Shown here in pieces: positions 52,819 to 60,692 of a stretch of DNA of 64,000 bases (position 1 is its first letter; each line of letters opens with the position of its first letter). The notes under the pieces were generated by a model, which was not told where the DNA came from, searched no databases, and was given only the letters and a program-made list of their open reading frames with translations. This DNA comes from Bacillota bacterium. GTDB lineage: Bacteria > Bacillota > Clostridia > Acetivibrionales > JAEZXR01. The position numbers were made by a program, and so were the translations under genes. The stretch spans positions 21,240 to 85,239 of the forward strand of contig JAEZXR010000138.1 in assembly GCA_023419605.1 (NCBI GenBank). Reading direction: 5' to 3'.

Positions 52819-54121
52819 GTATTCCGCTAATCCTGCCGGCGATTCTTTTAAGGTTATAAATCACCTGCTCACGGTCAATGGCGGTAAACTCCCGGTTTTT
52901 CATGACCACTTTTCCATCGATAATTACAGTTTCCACATCCGATGCCTGTGCGGAATAAATGCTATTGGAAACAATATTATACATGGGGTAAAGGTGAAGC
53001 TTGTCAAGATTTATAAGGGTTAAATCCGCCTTCATCCCGGGTTTGATCCTTCCAAATTCCATTTCCTTCCTCAATGCCTTGGCACCGTTGACCGTCGCCA
53101 TTTGGAGGGCCCGGTAGGCGTCAACCAGGGTAGGGTCCATTTCGACGCCCTTGGATATAAGGGCCGCCAGGTTCATTTCCTCAAACATATTCAGGTTATT
53201 GTTGCTGGAAGCGCCATCGGTACCTAAAGCAACATTGATTCCCTTTTGCAGGACACGCTTGAGCGGAATAATTCCACTCCCCAGCTTCAGGTTGCTGCTG
53301 GGGTTATACACGATAGATACTTCTCTTTCTTTGAGTATATCCATATCTTCATCCGTGATGTGGACACAATGCGCCGCCAGGGTCTTCGAACTCAGCAGTC
53401 CGACTTCTTCCAGCAAGGCTACGGGAGTTTTTCCGTATTTTTCGATACATTCGTAGTTTTCCTTCGCGGTTTCCGAAACATGAATATGGATTCCCGTATC
53501 CAGTTGTCCTGCTACTTCTGCGATATACCGCAAAAATTCCGGATCACAGGTATAGATGGAATGAGGACCCAGATAAACGGAGATTCTTCCGTTCCCTTCG
53601 CCGTTCCATTCCTTAAAAAGCCGCTTGTTTTCAACAATATACCGGTTGTTTGAAAAATCACCGTCTTTTCCGGTATTATGAAGCCCGGTGCACAGGCAGG
53701 CACGTATACCGGATTCCTTTACTGCTCTCGCGATTTCATCCGCATGGAAGTACATATCCGTAAAGCAGGTGATTCCGGAACTCACCATTTCCATAATTGC
53801 ATGCAGGGAGCCCCAATAGACGTCCTCCGGTGAAAGCTCCGCCTCCAGAGGAAATATCTTTTTAAAAAGCCAATCCTGCAGGCATAAATCATCAGCATAG
53901 CTGCGCATCAGCACCATGGGGGAATGGGAATGCATGTTTATAAGCCCCGGCAAAACAGCTCTATCGGAACCGTCGATGACTTCATCGGGCATAAATCCCT
54001 CAGGGGCGGACTTTCCTACATAACTGACCCTGTCCCCGGTGATGCCGATAAATCCACTCTCAAGGACCTTATCTTTACTTTCCAACGTCATTATCGTTGC
54101 ATTTTTTATCAATATGTTCAC
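52814..54121 (-). CDS. Amidohydrolase, 5'-methylthioadenosine/S-adenosylhomocysteine deaminase-like (MtaD-type)
   Basis: A 435-residue metal-dependent deaminase of the SsnA/AtzA/MtaD group. Metal ligands are H64 and H66 in NMHSHSPMVL, His in TGIHIHVSETAKE, His in LAAHCVHITDED and Asp in ALGTDGASSNN. Such enzymes deaminate SAH, MTA or adenosine to the inosine form. GTG start at 54121 follows GGAGATTCAT. Within a nucleoside-salvage cluster it probably feeds inosine-type substrates to purine nucleoside phosphorylase; the substrate is inferred. Confidence 0.85.
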   Translation of the reverse strand: MNILIKNATIMTLESKDKVLESGFIGITGDRVSYVGKSAPEGFMPDEVIDGSDRAVLPGLINMHSHSPMVLMRSYADDLCLQDWLFKKIFPLEAELSPEDVYWGSLHAIMEMVSSGITCFTDMYFHADEIARAVKESGIRACLCTGLHNTGKDGDFSNNRYIVENKRLFKEWNGEGNGRISVYLGPHSIYTCDPEFLRYIAEVAGQLDTGIHIHVSETAKENYECIEKYGKTPVALLEEVGLLSSKTLAAHCVHITDEDMDILKEREVSIVYNPSSNLKLGSGIIPLKRVLQKGINVALGTDGASSNNNLNMFEEMNLAALISKGVEMDPTLVDAYRALQMATVNGAKALRKEMEFGRIKPGMKADLTLINLDKLHLYPMYNIVSNSIYSAQASDVETVIIDGKVVMKNREFTAIDREQVIYNLKRIAGRISGIL

Positions 54122-54144
54122 ATGAATCTCCTACCTATATAGAA

Positions 54145-54176
54145 CGCACAAAAGGCTTTCTCCTCTCTTTTGTGCG
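54145..54176 (-). promoter_or_regulatory. Perfect 10-bp hairpin in deaminase leader
   Basis: CGCACAAAAG pairs with CTTTTGTGCG around a 12-nt loop just upstream of the deaminase ribosome site. No T-run follows on the minus strand, so it may be an attenuating or stabilising hairpin. Confidence 0.4.
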
Positions 54177-54220
54177 CTTATATTTCCGTCTCTATATCCT
54201 TTTATCTACGGTTCCATTTC

Positions 54221-54474
54221 TTATATTAACGCGTTGTGCTAGCTTTGCTAAGAAAAGTGTCATTCCAGGCCAGCTTCAATAGCAACGCTCAGACGACTTT
54301 GCGGGAAATGTCTCTAGGGTTCGAGCATAAAGTCGCTTCCCTTAGAGGGATTCCTTAATGAATTGCTGCGCAGCGAATCAAGGTAGAATATGCCGCTGAT
54401 GCGGATATTCGTTGGTCAGTGAAGCTGCTTTCCACGACACTTTTCTTGCAGCTGGCACAACGCGTTATATTAAT
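54221..54474. repeat. Foldback (MITE-like) element of about 250 bp
   Basis: The two ends are inverted repeats of roughly 60 bp. TTATATTAACGCGTTGTGC at the left matches the reverse complement of the right end, then AAGAAAAGTGTC and AGCTTCA blocks continue the match with gaps. Inside are AAGTCG...CGACTTT and CTCTAGGG...CCCTTAGAG inverted blocks. It has no coding capacity. It overlaps the stop of the XapX gene by a few bases. Confidence 0.7.
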
Positions 54475-54658
54475 GCAACCGGTTCACAATCAGCAATACA
54501 TATTTTTGTATTACCGGCAGTGCCATACCGCCAAGGTATATGCCGACGATACCCAGGACTCCTGAAAGCACCGGCGGTGCCGGCAGCGGCAATTTTAACA
54601 GCTTAAATATCACACCTACAATAAACCCTGTAAGTACAGCCAAAATAGCTTCCATCAT
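54470..54658 (-). CDS. XapX-domain small membrane protein
   Basis: A 62-residue protein with two hydrophobic segments and the XapX pattern LKLPLPAPPVLSGVLGIVG. The family was named after a gene beside E. coli xanthosine permease; its function is unknown. Start ATG at 54658 has GAGGAGG 8-9 nt upstream; the frame extends to 54769 but that part lies in a repeat. Its stop codon is inside the foldback element. Location among nucleoside-salvage genes fits the family's name context. Confidence 0.8.
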   Translation of the reverse strand: MMEAILAVLTGFIVGVIFKLLKLPLPAPPVLSGVLGIVGIYLGGMALPVIQKYVLLIVNRLH

Positions 54659-54679
54659 GATTTTATTCCTCCTCTTTTC

Positions 54680-54798
54680 AACCCTCATCCCTCTAGCTCC
54701 CTTCTCCCGAGCTCGGTAGAAGGGAGAAGTAGAAAAGCTTTGAAGCTGTTTCCAGTTCCCCTCTACCAATTTTGGGAGAGGGGCTAGGGGTGAGGGTA
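54680..54798. repeat. Dispersed palindromic repeat, family R4, copy B
   Basis: ACCCTCATCCCTCTAGCTCC at the left and GGGGCTAGGGGTGAGGGT at the right pair, with inner CCCCTCTACCA/TTGGGAGAGGGG. It matches the element at 30514-30628 and continues into a similar CTCATTCGTTT flank. Confidence 0.8.
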
Positions 54799-54829
54799 GC
54801 TCATTCGTTTTGCAATCCTTTATATTATA

Positions 54830-55639
54830 TTACAATTTTTCTACAATTCGTTTAATTAGTGATACAAATTTTTCCCTTACAATATTGGCCGTATCCATTA
54901 CTTCCTGGTGATTCAGTTTTGTTTTCAGGATTCCGGCAGCCATATTCGTGATGCAGGAGATCCCCAAAACCCGCATTCCTGCGTGGTTGGCCACGATAAC
55001 CTCAGGAACCGTCGACATCCCTACGGCATCGGCGCCTATGATTCTCAAATACCGTATTTCAGCCGGAGTCTCGAAACTGGGACCACTAAGTCCTGCATAG
55101 ACGCCCTTTTTCATATCGATGTCCAGCTCCCTGGCTGCTGAAAGCGCCATTTCCCTGAGTTCCCCGTTATAGGCTTCCGACATATCCGGAAATCGGGGTC
55201 CCGCTTCATCATCATTTTTTCCTCTTAAGGGGTTTACACCGGAAAGGTTGATGTGGTCTTCGATCATCATAAGGTCACCCGGAGCAAATTTCTCGTTTAC
55301 TCCCCCTGCGGCATTTGTTACCAGCAAGGTGGAGACTCCCAGTCTTTTCATTACCGAAACGGGAAGTGTAACATCTTTCAGCTCATACCCTTCATAAAAA
55401 TGGAACCTTCCCTGCATGCAAACCACAGGCTTTCCTCCCAGATCGCCGAAAACAAATTGCCCCTCATGTCCCATTACCGTTGAAACGGGAAAATGAGGTA
55501 TTTCCTTATAGGGTACGGCAATGGGATTGGATAGCTCCGCTGCCAGAATGCCCAGGCCTGAACCTAAAATAATTCCGATTTCCGCTTTGAAATTCACCTT
55601 GCTTTCCAGGTATGCTATGATCTCATCATGTTGATTCAT
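54830..55639 (-). CDS. punA: Purine nucleoside phosphorylase
   Basis: A 269-residue class I (trimeric-type) PNP with GIILGSGLG near the N-terminus, LVTNAAGGVNEKFAPGDLMM and GPSFETPAEIRYLRIIGADA, and the substrate-pocket region VGMSTVPEVIVANHAGM. It converts inosine and guanosine (and deoxy forms) to base plus (deoxy)ribose 1-phosphate. The ATG lies 3 nt after the deoB stop and is preceded by AAGGGGC, so it is co-translated with deoB, whose product uses the pentose 1-phosphate. Confidence 0.95.
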   Translation of the reverse strand: MNQHDEIIAYLESKVNFKAEIGIILGSGLGILAAELSNPIAVPYKEIPHFPVSTVMGHEGQFVFGDLGGKPVVCMQGRFHFYEGYELKDVTLPVSVMKRLGVSTLLVTNAAGGVNEKFAPGDLMMIEDHINLSGVNPLRGKNDDEAGPRFPDMSEAYNGELREMALSAARELDIDMKKGVYAGLSGPSFETPAEIRYLRIIGADAVGMSTVPEVIVANHAGMRVLGISCITNMAAGILKTKLNHQEVMDTANIVREKFVSLIKRIVEKL

Positions 55640-55642
55640 TTT

Positions 55643-56827
55643 TTATTCTGCCCCTTCAAATAAAAGTTTTGTCATACTTTCTCCGTTTGCAGGTGTCTGT
55701 ACACCCAGCAGCTCTGCTACCGTAGCTCCGATGTCTGCAAAGGATTTCCTTACTCCCAGGTTGGTCCCGCTCTTAATATTTTTTCCGTATATCAGTACAG
55801 GGATATATTCCCTGGAGTGGTCGGTGCTCTTTGTAGTGGGATCACATCCGTGGTCTGCTGTAATAACCAGAACATCCTCATCCTCCATGCAGCTCATGAT
55901 TTCAGGCAGCCTGCGGTCAAATTCCTCCAATGCCCCTGCATACCCGTGAGGGTCATTCCTATGCCCGAACAATTGGTCAAAATCTACCAGGTTGGTAAAA
56001 ATCAGCCCGCCGGTTTGTTTCTTCATGGCCGCCAGGGTCTGATCCACACCCTCCATGTTGCTGCCGGTGTGGATCACCTCCGTCATCCCGCGGCCTGCAA
56101 ATATATCGTTGATTTTCCCTACTCCCATGACCGGAAGACCCGCCTCCTTAATAATGTCCAAAACCGTAACTCCCGTAGGCACCAGGGAAAAATCATGCCG
56201 GTTGGAAGTCCGTTTGTACTTTCCCTTCTCCCCTACGAAGGGCCGGGCAATTACCCTTCCCACAGCATGGGGTCCCTGAAGGATTTTCCGTGCGATTCTG
56301 CAATATTCATATAACTGTTCTACCGGGATCACACTTTCATGGGCAGCGATTTGAAACACGCTGTCGGCAGAAGTATATACGATGGGCCAGCCGGTTTCCC
56401 TATGGGTCTGGGCATATTCCTCAATGATTTGCGTGCCGGAAGACGGTTTGTTCCCTAAGACCTTTCTTCCGATTGCTTTTTCAAAGGACTCTATCACCTC
56501 ATCCGGAAACCCTCCAGGATAGGTAGGAAACGGCTGCTCCAGAACGATACCGGCGATTTCCCAATGCCCCGTTGTCGTATCCTTTCCACAGGACCTTTCC
56601 TCGGCTTTCCCGAAAGCCCCCATTGGATTTTCCTGTTTTCGAACCCCAGGGACCTCCAGTATATTCCCCAGTCCCAACTTCTCCATATTCGGTACGGTAA
56701 GGGCTCCAACAGCCTCTGCGACATGCAGGTAGGTATTGGATTCCTCCTCGTCATATTTCCATGCGTCTGGCAGCTTTCCAACTCCGAAGCTGTCCAGAAC
56801 GATCATAATCACTTTTCCAGTGCCCAT
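55643..56827 (-). CDS. deoB: Phosphopentomutase
   Basis: A 394-residue alkaline-phosphatase-superfamily mutase: VIMIVLDSFGVGKLPDA with the first metal Asp, GKDTTTGHWEIAG, and the second metal cluster VLVITADHGCDPTTKSTDHS. It interconverts (deoxy)ribose 1- and 5-phosphate. The start at 56827 follows GAGGGGGAACT; the open frame reaches 56854 without a ribosome site. It is followed immediately by the PNP gene. Confidence 0.96.
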   Translation of the reverse strand: MGTGKVIMIVLDSFGVGKLPDAWKYDEEESNTYLHVAEAVGALTVPNMEKLGLGNILEVPGVRKQENPMGAFGKAEERSCGKDTTTGHWEIAGIVLEQPFPTYPGGFPDEVIESFEKAIGRKVLGNKPSSGTQIIEEYAQTHRETGWPIVYTSADSVFQIAAHESVIPVEQLYEYCRIARKILQGPHAVGRVIARPFVGEKGKYKRTSNRHDFSLVPTGVTVLDIIKEAGLPVMGVGKINDIFAGRGMTEVIHTGSNMEGVDQTLAAMKKQTGGLIFTNLVDFDQLFGHRNDPHGYAGALEEFDRRLPEIMSCMEDEDVLVITADHGCDPTTKSTDHSREYIPVLIYGKNIKSGTNLGVRKSFADIGATVAELLGVQTPANGESMTKLLFEGAE

Positions 56828-56848
56828 AGTTCCCCCTCGCTGATTTAC

Positions 56849-57024
56849 GGACAACGAACTTTAAAGTTGAATTTACTCCGCCGAAAACCATCCTATACAA
56901 ACCAGGACGAAACTTCGCTGATTCGACGTTCGCACAGCCCCAGAATCAGCAGCCGCCAATCCTATTGTATATAACTGCCGGCTGTTTTTCGGCTCCGATT
57001 TAGTAAGGTTTAAAGTTCGTTATC
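56849..57024. repeat. Composite repeat: family R2 foldback interrupted by R1
   Basis: Outer R2 arms GGACAACGAACTTTAAAG and CTTTAAAGTTCGTTATC-type sequence (AAGGTTTAAAGTTCG) are inverted, each followed inward by CTCCGCCGAAAA / TTTTCGGCTCCG. An R1 element occupies the loop at 56894-56971. The remaining gap to the Crp/Fnr gene (57025-57210) is AT-rich, with no gene. Confidence 0.7.
56894..56971. repeat. Dispersed palindromic repeat, family R1, copy C (deleted centre)
   Basis: TATACAA...GCTGATTCG...CACAGCCCC then AATCAGC...TTGTATA. It is homologous to copies A and B but lacks about 20 bp of the right inner arm. It sits inside an R2 repeat. Confidence 0.7.
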
Positions 57025-57210
57025 TATATCATTTATAAATCTATGTTTCATTGAGATTGCACGATTTTATTGCATAATAAATAATGTAGCTATAGATAAG
57101 CTTCTTGCAGCTGACAAAACAGCGGCTTCTCGCTAAGAATGCCGATTTTATTCTCGATTCGATGTGAATTATTTTAGTGCGGATTGTTCAGTATATAAAG
57201 AAAGCGTGCG

Positions 57211-57900
57211 TTATTCCTTTTCGCTTATGGCATCCAGCAGCCTGGAATACTGGGTTTTATTAACATAGATTTTTCCCTTTCTGACGGTAATAAATCCTTC
57301 CTCCTTCAACTTCTTAACACTCCGGTTGACTGATTTTACGCTGATACCGACCTCATCGGCAATTTGCTGCCGATTTTTTTCCACAAGAAGAGCACCCTCA
57401 TTCCGGAGTCTCTGATTGCAGTATTTGGCGATATAGGATTGTACCTTGCGTATGCCCGGCTGGAACAAAACATTCCCATTTTCATAGGAAGTAGGGTACA
57501 TTTTTTTTGCCAGTCCCTTGGCGACGGTCAGAAGGGCGGCCGGGTCGCGTTGAATCCATTTTTCAAAATCCCCGGAGCAAATCTGTATCGTAGTGCAGTC
57601 GGTAATGGCTTCAATAGTCACAGCATATTCCAGTTCTTCCGACAACACCTCCAGCTCGCCGACAAAACTAAGCGGAAGTATGCTGGCAAAGGCATAAATG
57701 TTTCCATTCTCAAACTCATTAACAACCTTAAGCTCACCCTTAAGAATAAGATAGACGTATTCCAGGACGTCCTCCTTTTTCATGACAGTACTGCCAGCAG
57801 GAAATCTCTTAACAACACATTTTGATTTTATATCCGCCGGCATGCCGGATAATAATTTTTGCAGCACCGGTCCATAATCCATCAACTCATCCAAATGCAT
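57211..57900 (-). CDS. Crp/Fnr-family transcriptional regulator
   Basis: A 229-residue regulator. The N-terminal cyclic-nucleotide-binding fold (about 15-130; FPAGSTVMKKEDVLEYVYLI, SFVGELEVLSEE) lacks Fnr-type cysteine clusters. A C-terminal winged helix follows, with recognition helix region VGISVKSVNRSVKKLKEEG. In CRP the contact residues are Arg180, Glu181 and Arg185; here the equivalents read Val, Lys and Arg, so a site other than TGTGA is expected. GAGGGTACCCT precedes the ATG. It is the first gene before deoB-punA. Confidence 0.9.
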   Translation of the reverse strand: MHLDELMDYGPVLQKLLSGMPADIKSKCVVKRFPAGSTVMKKEDVLEYVYLILKGELKVVNEFENGNIYAFASILPLSFVGELEVLSEELEYAVTIEAITDCTTIQICSGDFEKWIQRDPAALLTVAKGLAKKMYPTSYENGNVLFQPGIRKVQSYIAKYCNQRLRNEGALLVEKNRQQIADEVGISVKSVNRSVKKLKEEGFITVRKGKIYVNKTQYSRLLDAISEKE

Positions 57901-58001
57901 AGGGTACCCTCTTATACATATTCCTCATCGACAGGATAAAACCCGTTTTTCGGCTACCTCGCTCATACCTGTAATCCTTTGCTACGGCATTTACAAATCC
58001 T

Positions 58002-58046
58002 ATTGTATCTATTTCATGAACCGAATAAAAGGTCACCTGTCCTTTT
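58002..58046 (-). promoter_or_regulatory. Putative operator and promoter of the Crp/Fnr gene
   Basis: AAAAGGTCACCTGTCCTTTT (58027-58046) is an imperfect copy of the 48.8-kb palindrome. TACAAT at 58007-58002 begins 29.5 bp from its centre, the same spacing as the other two sites. A second TATAAT lies further upstream at about 58060, so the gene may have two promoters. This suggests autoregulation. Confidence 0.55.
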
Positions 58047-58161
58047 CCATGTGCTTTATTATACCACAATTCTACGTGGTATTTTATGATTTCATTTTTA
58101 TACGGTATTATTCCCGCTTCTACCTTGTCTGCCGGCAGTCCATTGCCGGGAGGAACGGAAT

Positions 58162-59274
58162 TTACCCATGCTCGCGCAACGAACAGGCAGGGCCCTTCCT
58201 CTTCCTGGCCTTTATTTCCGCTGCAATCCAGATCAATACCGGTAAAACCACTTGGAAAGGAAACGCGTAAATCGGGTAGATTTCAGTTGCCCATAACTGC
58301 ATTTCCGAGATACCGTCGTAAATAAAATACGCAAGATACACCATTAAAAGCCCTACCGGCACCACCACCGACCTGTAATTCTGCAAATCCAAAAGTTTTC
58401 CGATCCCGTTACAGGCAGCCAGTAAGCACACACTTATTTTAACGAAGGTTGCAGTGACAAAAATAATGGCTACAGTAACTTCAATCCTTTGGATGAAGTC
58501 CCCAACGCTAATTCTGGCTACTGCTACATAGGAAGGAAAATACAATCGTTCCAGCATCTTAGCCCCCAGAACCGTAATATTCCTTATAGTAACAATCAAT
58601 ATAACCCCTCCGCCAAATAACAATCCCCAAAGATACACCCTATAGGGTGAATTTTTTTTCCTTAAGGAATAAAAAATTCCTGTAAAAAGTATAGTCTCGC
58701 CAAAAGGAAATGAAAAGGCGGAAGATGCGCCTTTTAAAACAGGTTTCCACCCTTTGTTCAATACAGGCTTCAGAAAGCTTACATTATATTGATGCATTGC
58801 CAATATATGGGTTATCATAATTACCAGCATAGCTATAGGCAACAGGAATATTGCGCTTCTCCCCATTACTTCAATTCCACCCTTAACAGTCCAAATACTC
58901 AATACAGTAATAAGCAGCATTGGAACCAGAAAAGGAGTCTCCGGCATGGCGACGGTATTGATAAACTCCCCGAAGTTCCTTATGACCAGTGCCCCCAGTT
59001 GAAAGGCGTACCAGACATAGAGCAGCGCAATTAGCTTTCCGACAAATTTACCAAAAAGGATATGGACGATGTCAAACAAATCCTTCCCGGGGAAAAGAGA
59101 AAGCAATCTTGCATAAAGCAGCACAACAGGAAGTGCCATAACCACCCCTGCAATAATACTTATCCACATATCATTTTGGGCTCCCCTGCCTGTTCCGACG
59201 ATAAGGGTGCTGCCCATAATAAAAAAAGCGGCAATGCAAAAGGCCTGTCCATCGGTAATAATTTCTCGATCCAT
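58162..59274 (-). CDS. Spore germination receptor subunit B (GerKB/GerAB family)
   Basis: About 370 residues with ten hydrophobic helices, the APC-superfamily fold typical of GerAB proteins (SIIAGVVMALPVVLLYARLL, LPIAMLVIMITHILAM). The B subunit binds the germinant in the inner spore membrane. ATG at 59274 follows GAAGGAAG; an earlier in-frame start at 59328 would overlap the small upstream gene. It is the last gene of the ger operon. Confidence 0.92.
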   Translation of the reverse strand: MDREIITDGQAFCIAAFFIMGSTLIVGTGRGAQNDMWISIIAGVVMALPVVLLYARLLSLFPGKDLFDIVHILFGKFVGKLIALLYVWYAFQLGALVIRNFGEFINTVAMPETPFLVPMLLITVLSIWTVKGGIEVMGRSAIFLLPIAMLVIMITHILAMHQYNVSFLKPVLNKGWKPVLKGASSAFSFPFGETILFTGIFYSLRKKNSPYRVYLWGLLFGGGVILIVTIRNITVLGAKMLERLYFPSYVAVARISVGDFIQRIEVTVAIIFVTATFVKISVCLLAACNGIGKLLDLQNYRSVVVPVGLLMVYLAYFIYDGISEMQLWATEIYPIYAFPFQVVLPVLIWIAAEIKARKRKGPACSLREHG

Positions 59275-59305
59275 ACGTTCTTCCTTCTCTCTCAATAATC
59301 CGTAA

Positions 59306-59515
59306 CTACTTTCCAAAAACGGAAACAACCAAATTTTTTATGGGTGTTGCCGGGCTTGGTATATTTACACCAAGGCTTAAGCACAAAGCAATTATAAAGG
59401 ACAAAACCGTAAACCCTGTGGCAACCCAAAAGTCTTTTCTGTTATCCTTCCGGTATAAAGGAAACAGCTCAATAAATCCAATGAAAATATACGCAAAAAC
59501 AACTAGGGCGGCCAT
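59306..59515 (-). CDS. Small two-helix membrane protein of ger operon (D-subunit-like)
   Basis: A 69-residue protein with two transmembrane helices (about 4-22 and 29-50) joined by a short basic loop (YRKDNRKDF). GGGGGATTG precedes the ATG. Small two-helix D subunits are known in some Ger receptors (for example GerVD), and this gene lies between gerKC and gerKB with almost no gap. The identification is by context and topology only. Confidence 0.7.
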   Translation of the reverse strand: MAALVVFAYIFIGFIELFPLYRKDNRKDFWVATGFTVLSFIIALCLSLGVNIPSPATPIKNLVVSVFGK

Positions 59516-59518
59516 TGA

Positions 59519-60676
59519 TCAATCCCCCATTTCCAGTGGTTTTGACAGCATTGCACTGTTTTTAACCTTTACCTTTGCATTCACGCTTACCTGCAACGTT
59601 TTAAATTTTTTATCCCAGTTGGGTTTCAGACCATTCCATACCTCCGGCAGTTCCTCCCTTATTTTGGCCCCGAACCCAAATACATCACTGTTGTATTCCT
59701 CTTGAACTTTATGAATTATACCCTCAACTTGCCTGCTGAGCATTTGGCTCGCGCCCTTCTCCAATTTCAGCCTTCCTTCTCCATCAACATAGTTCTGCGT
59801 ACCTTGAACTTCATCGATGGCAGTCATGGTCTGGATATCGATATTGATTTGCACATTCTTATCTCCCATCACAGGTTTTGTCTTTGTATTACTTTTAAAT
59901 ATTTCAAGGCTTATAGGTGTAACCGTATCCTTTTCTTCCTGATATTGAACCAGAACGCCGCCTTGAATCTTGTCCTTTACAAATAGTATATATTTCGTTT
60001 CTTCTCCGTCAGCAAAGCCTGCAATTTGATCCTTTTTAAAGATTGCAGCACCATTGATACGCGGTGAAGGAATGCCATCATTTTTACTCAGCTCGACCGC
60101 CGGGACCAATGCCGATACTCCTTCTGATTCCAAATCATTTATAAATTCCCAGATTTCCATCCGTGGCGCCTTGGACAAACTTTTCTCATTCTTTAGCATT
60201 TCACTTAGCTGAAAAGATATCACTTCCTCCGTCTTTCTCTCTCCTGTGAAAATCTCCTTGGCCCTTTCCCCTCTCGCTACCAGCAAATCGGTATCTTCCC
60301 TTGTCTCCGAGTCTCTATCGAACCAGTCTACGATTTTCAGGACTCCATCCTTTGCTACGTCCTGACTGATAATAATTAACTTTGTATGGCTCCAGTACAG
60401 TCTTTTACCCGTCGAAGCGATCATGTTCCGCACTGCGTCGAACATGGTATCTCCTTTGGCGCTGACAACTTTGGAACCTGTCGTCGTTTCCTTTCCCCCT
60501 TTGATATCCACAATTTCCACTGTCAGCTCATACTTTCCCTCTTCCTCACTTTTATCTACGGCAAGTCCCGCTACCACTGCCAGCTTGTCTATTTCCCGAT
60601 AGTTCCAGCATCCCGTAAGGATGCATGCATTGGATAGGATAAAAATGACCAGTATCAGTACTCGCTGTATTTTCAT
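59519..60676 (-). CDS. gerKC: Spore germination lipoprotein GerKC (Ger(x)C family)
   Basis: About 385 residues. A signal peptide with lipobox ILTGC (Cys23) is followed by the Ger(x)C family opening WNYREIDKLAVVAGLAVDK and the repeated alpha/beta domains; YLFVKDKIQ-type and VEGIIHKVQEEYNSDVFGFG segments mark the C-terminal third. The start at 60676 is fixed by GGGAGAGG. It anchors the receptor on the outer face of the spore inner membrane. Confidence 0.92.
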   Translation of the reverse strand: MKIQRVLILVIFILSNACILTGCWNYREIDKLAVVAGLAVDKSEEEGKYELTVEIVDIKGGKETTTGSKVVSAKGDTMFDAVRNMIASTGKRLYWSHTKLIIISQDVAKDGVLKIVDWFDRDSETREDTDLLVARGERAKEIFTGERKTEEVISFQLSEMLKNEKSLSKAPRMEIWEFINDLESEGVSALVPAVELSKNDGIPSPRINGAAIFKKDQIAGFADGEETKYILFVKDKIQGGVLVQYQEEKDTVTPISLEIFKSNTKTKPVMGDKNVQINIDIQTMTAIDEVQGTQNYVDGEGRLKLEKGASQMLSRQVEGIIHKVQEEYNSDVFGFGAKIREELPEVWNGLKPNWDKKFKTLQVSVNAKVKVKNSAMLSKPLEMGD

Positions 60677-60692
60677 CTCAGCCTCTCCCTTG

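Noticed and set aside
54658..54769. Longer N-terminus of the XapX protein
   Set aside because: The extra codons run through the R4 repeat and GAGGAGG sits just before the inner ATG.
57901..58160. Purine riboswitch upstream of the nucleoside genes
   Set aside because: I looked before the Crp/Fnr, deoB, BMP and ATPase genes for the conserved purine aptamer loops and found none.
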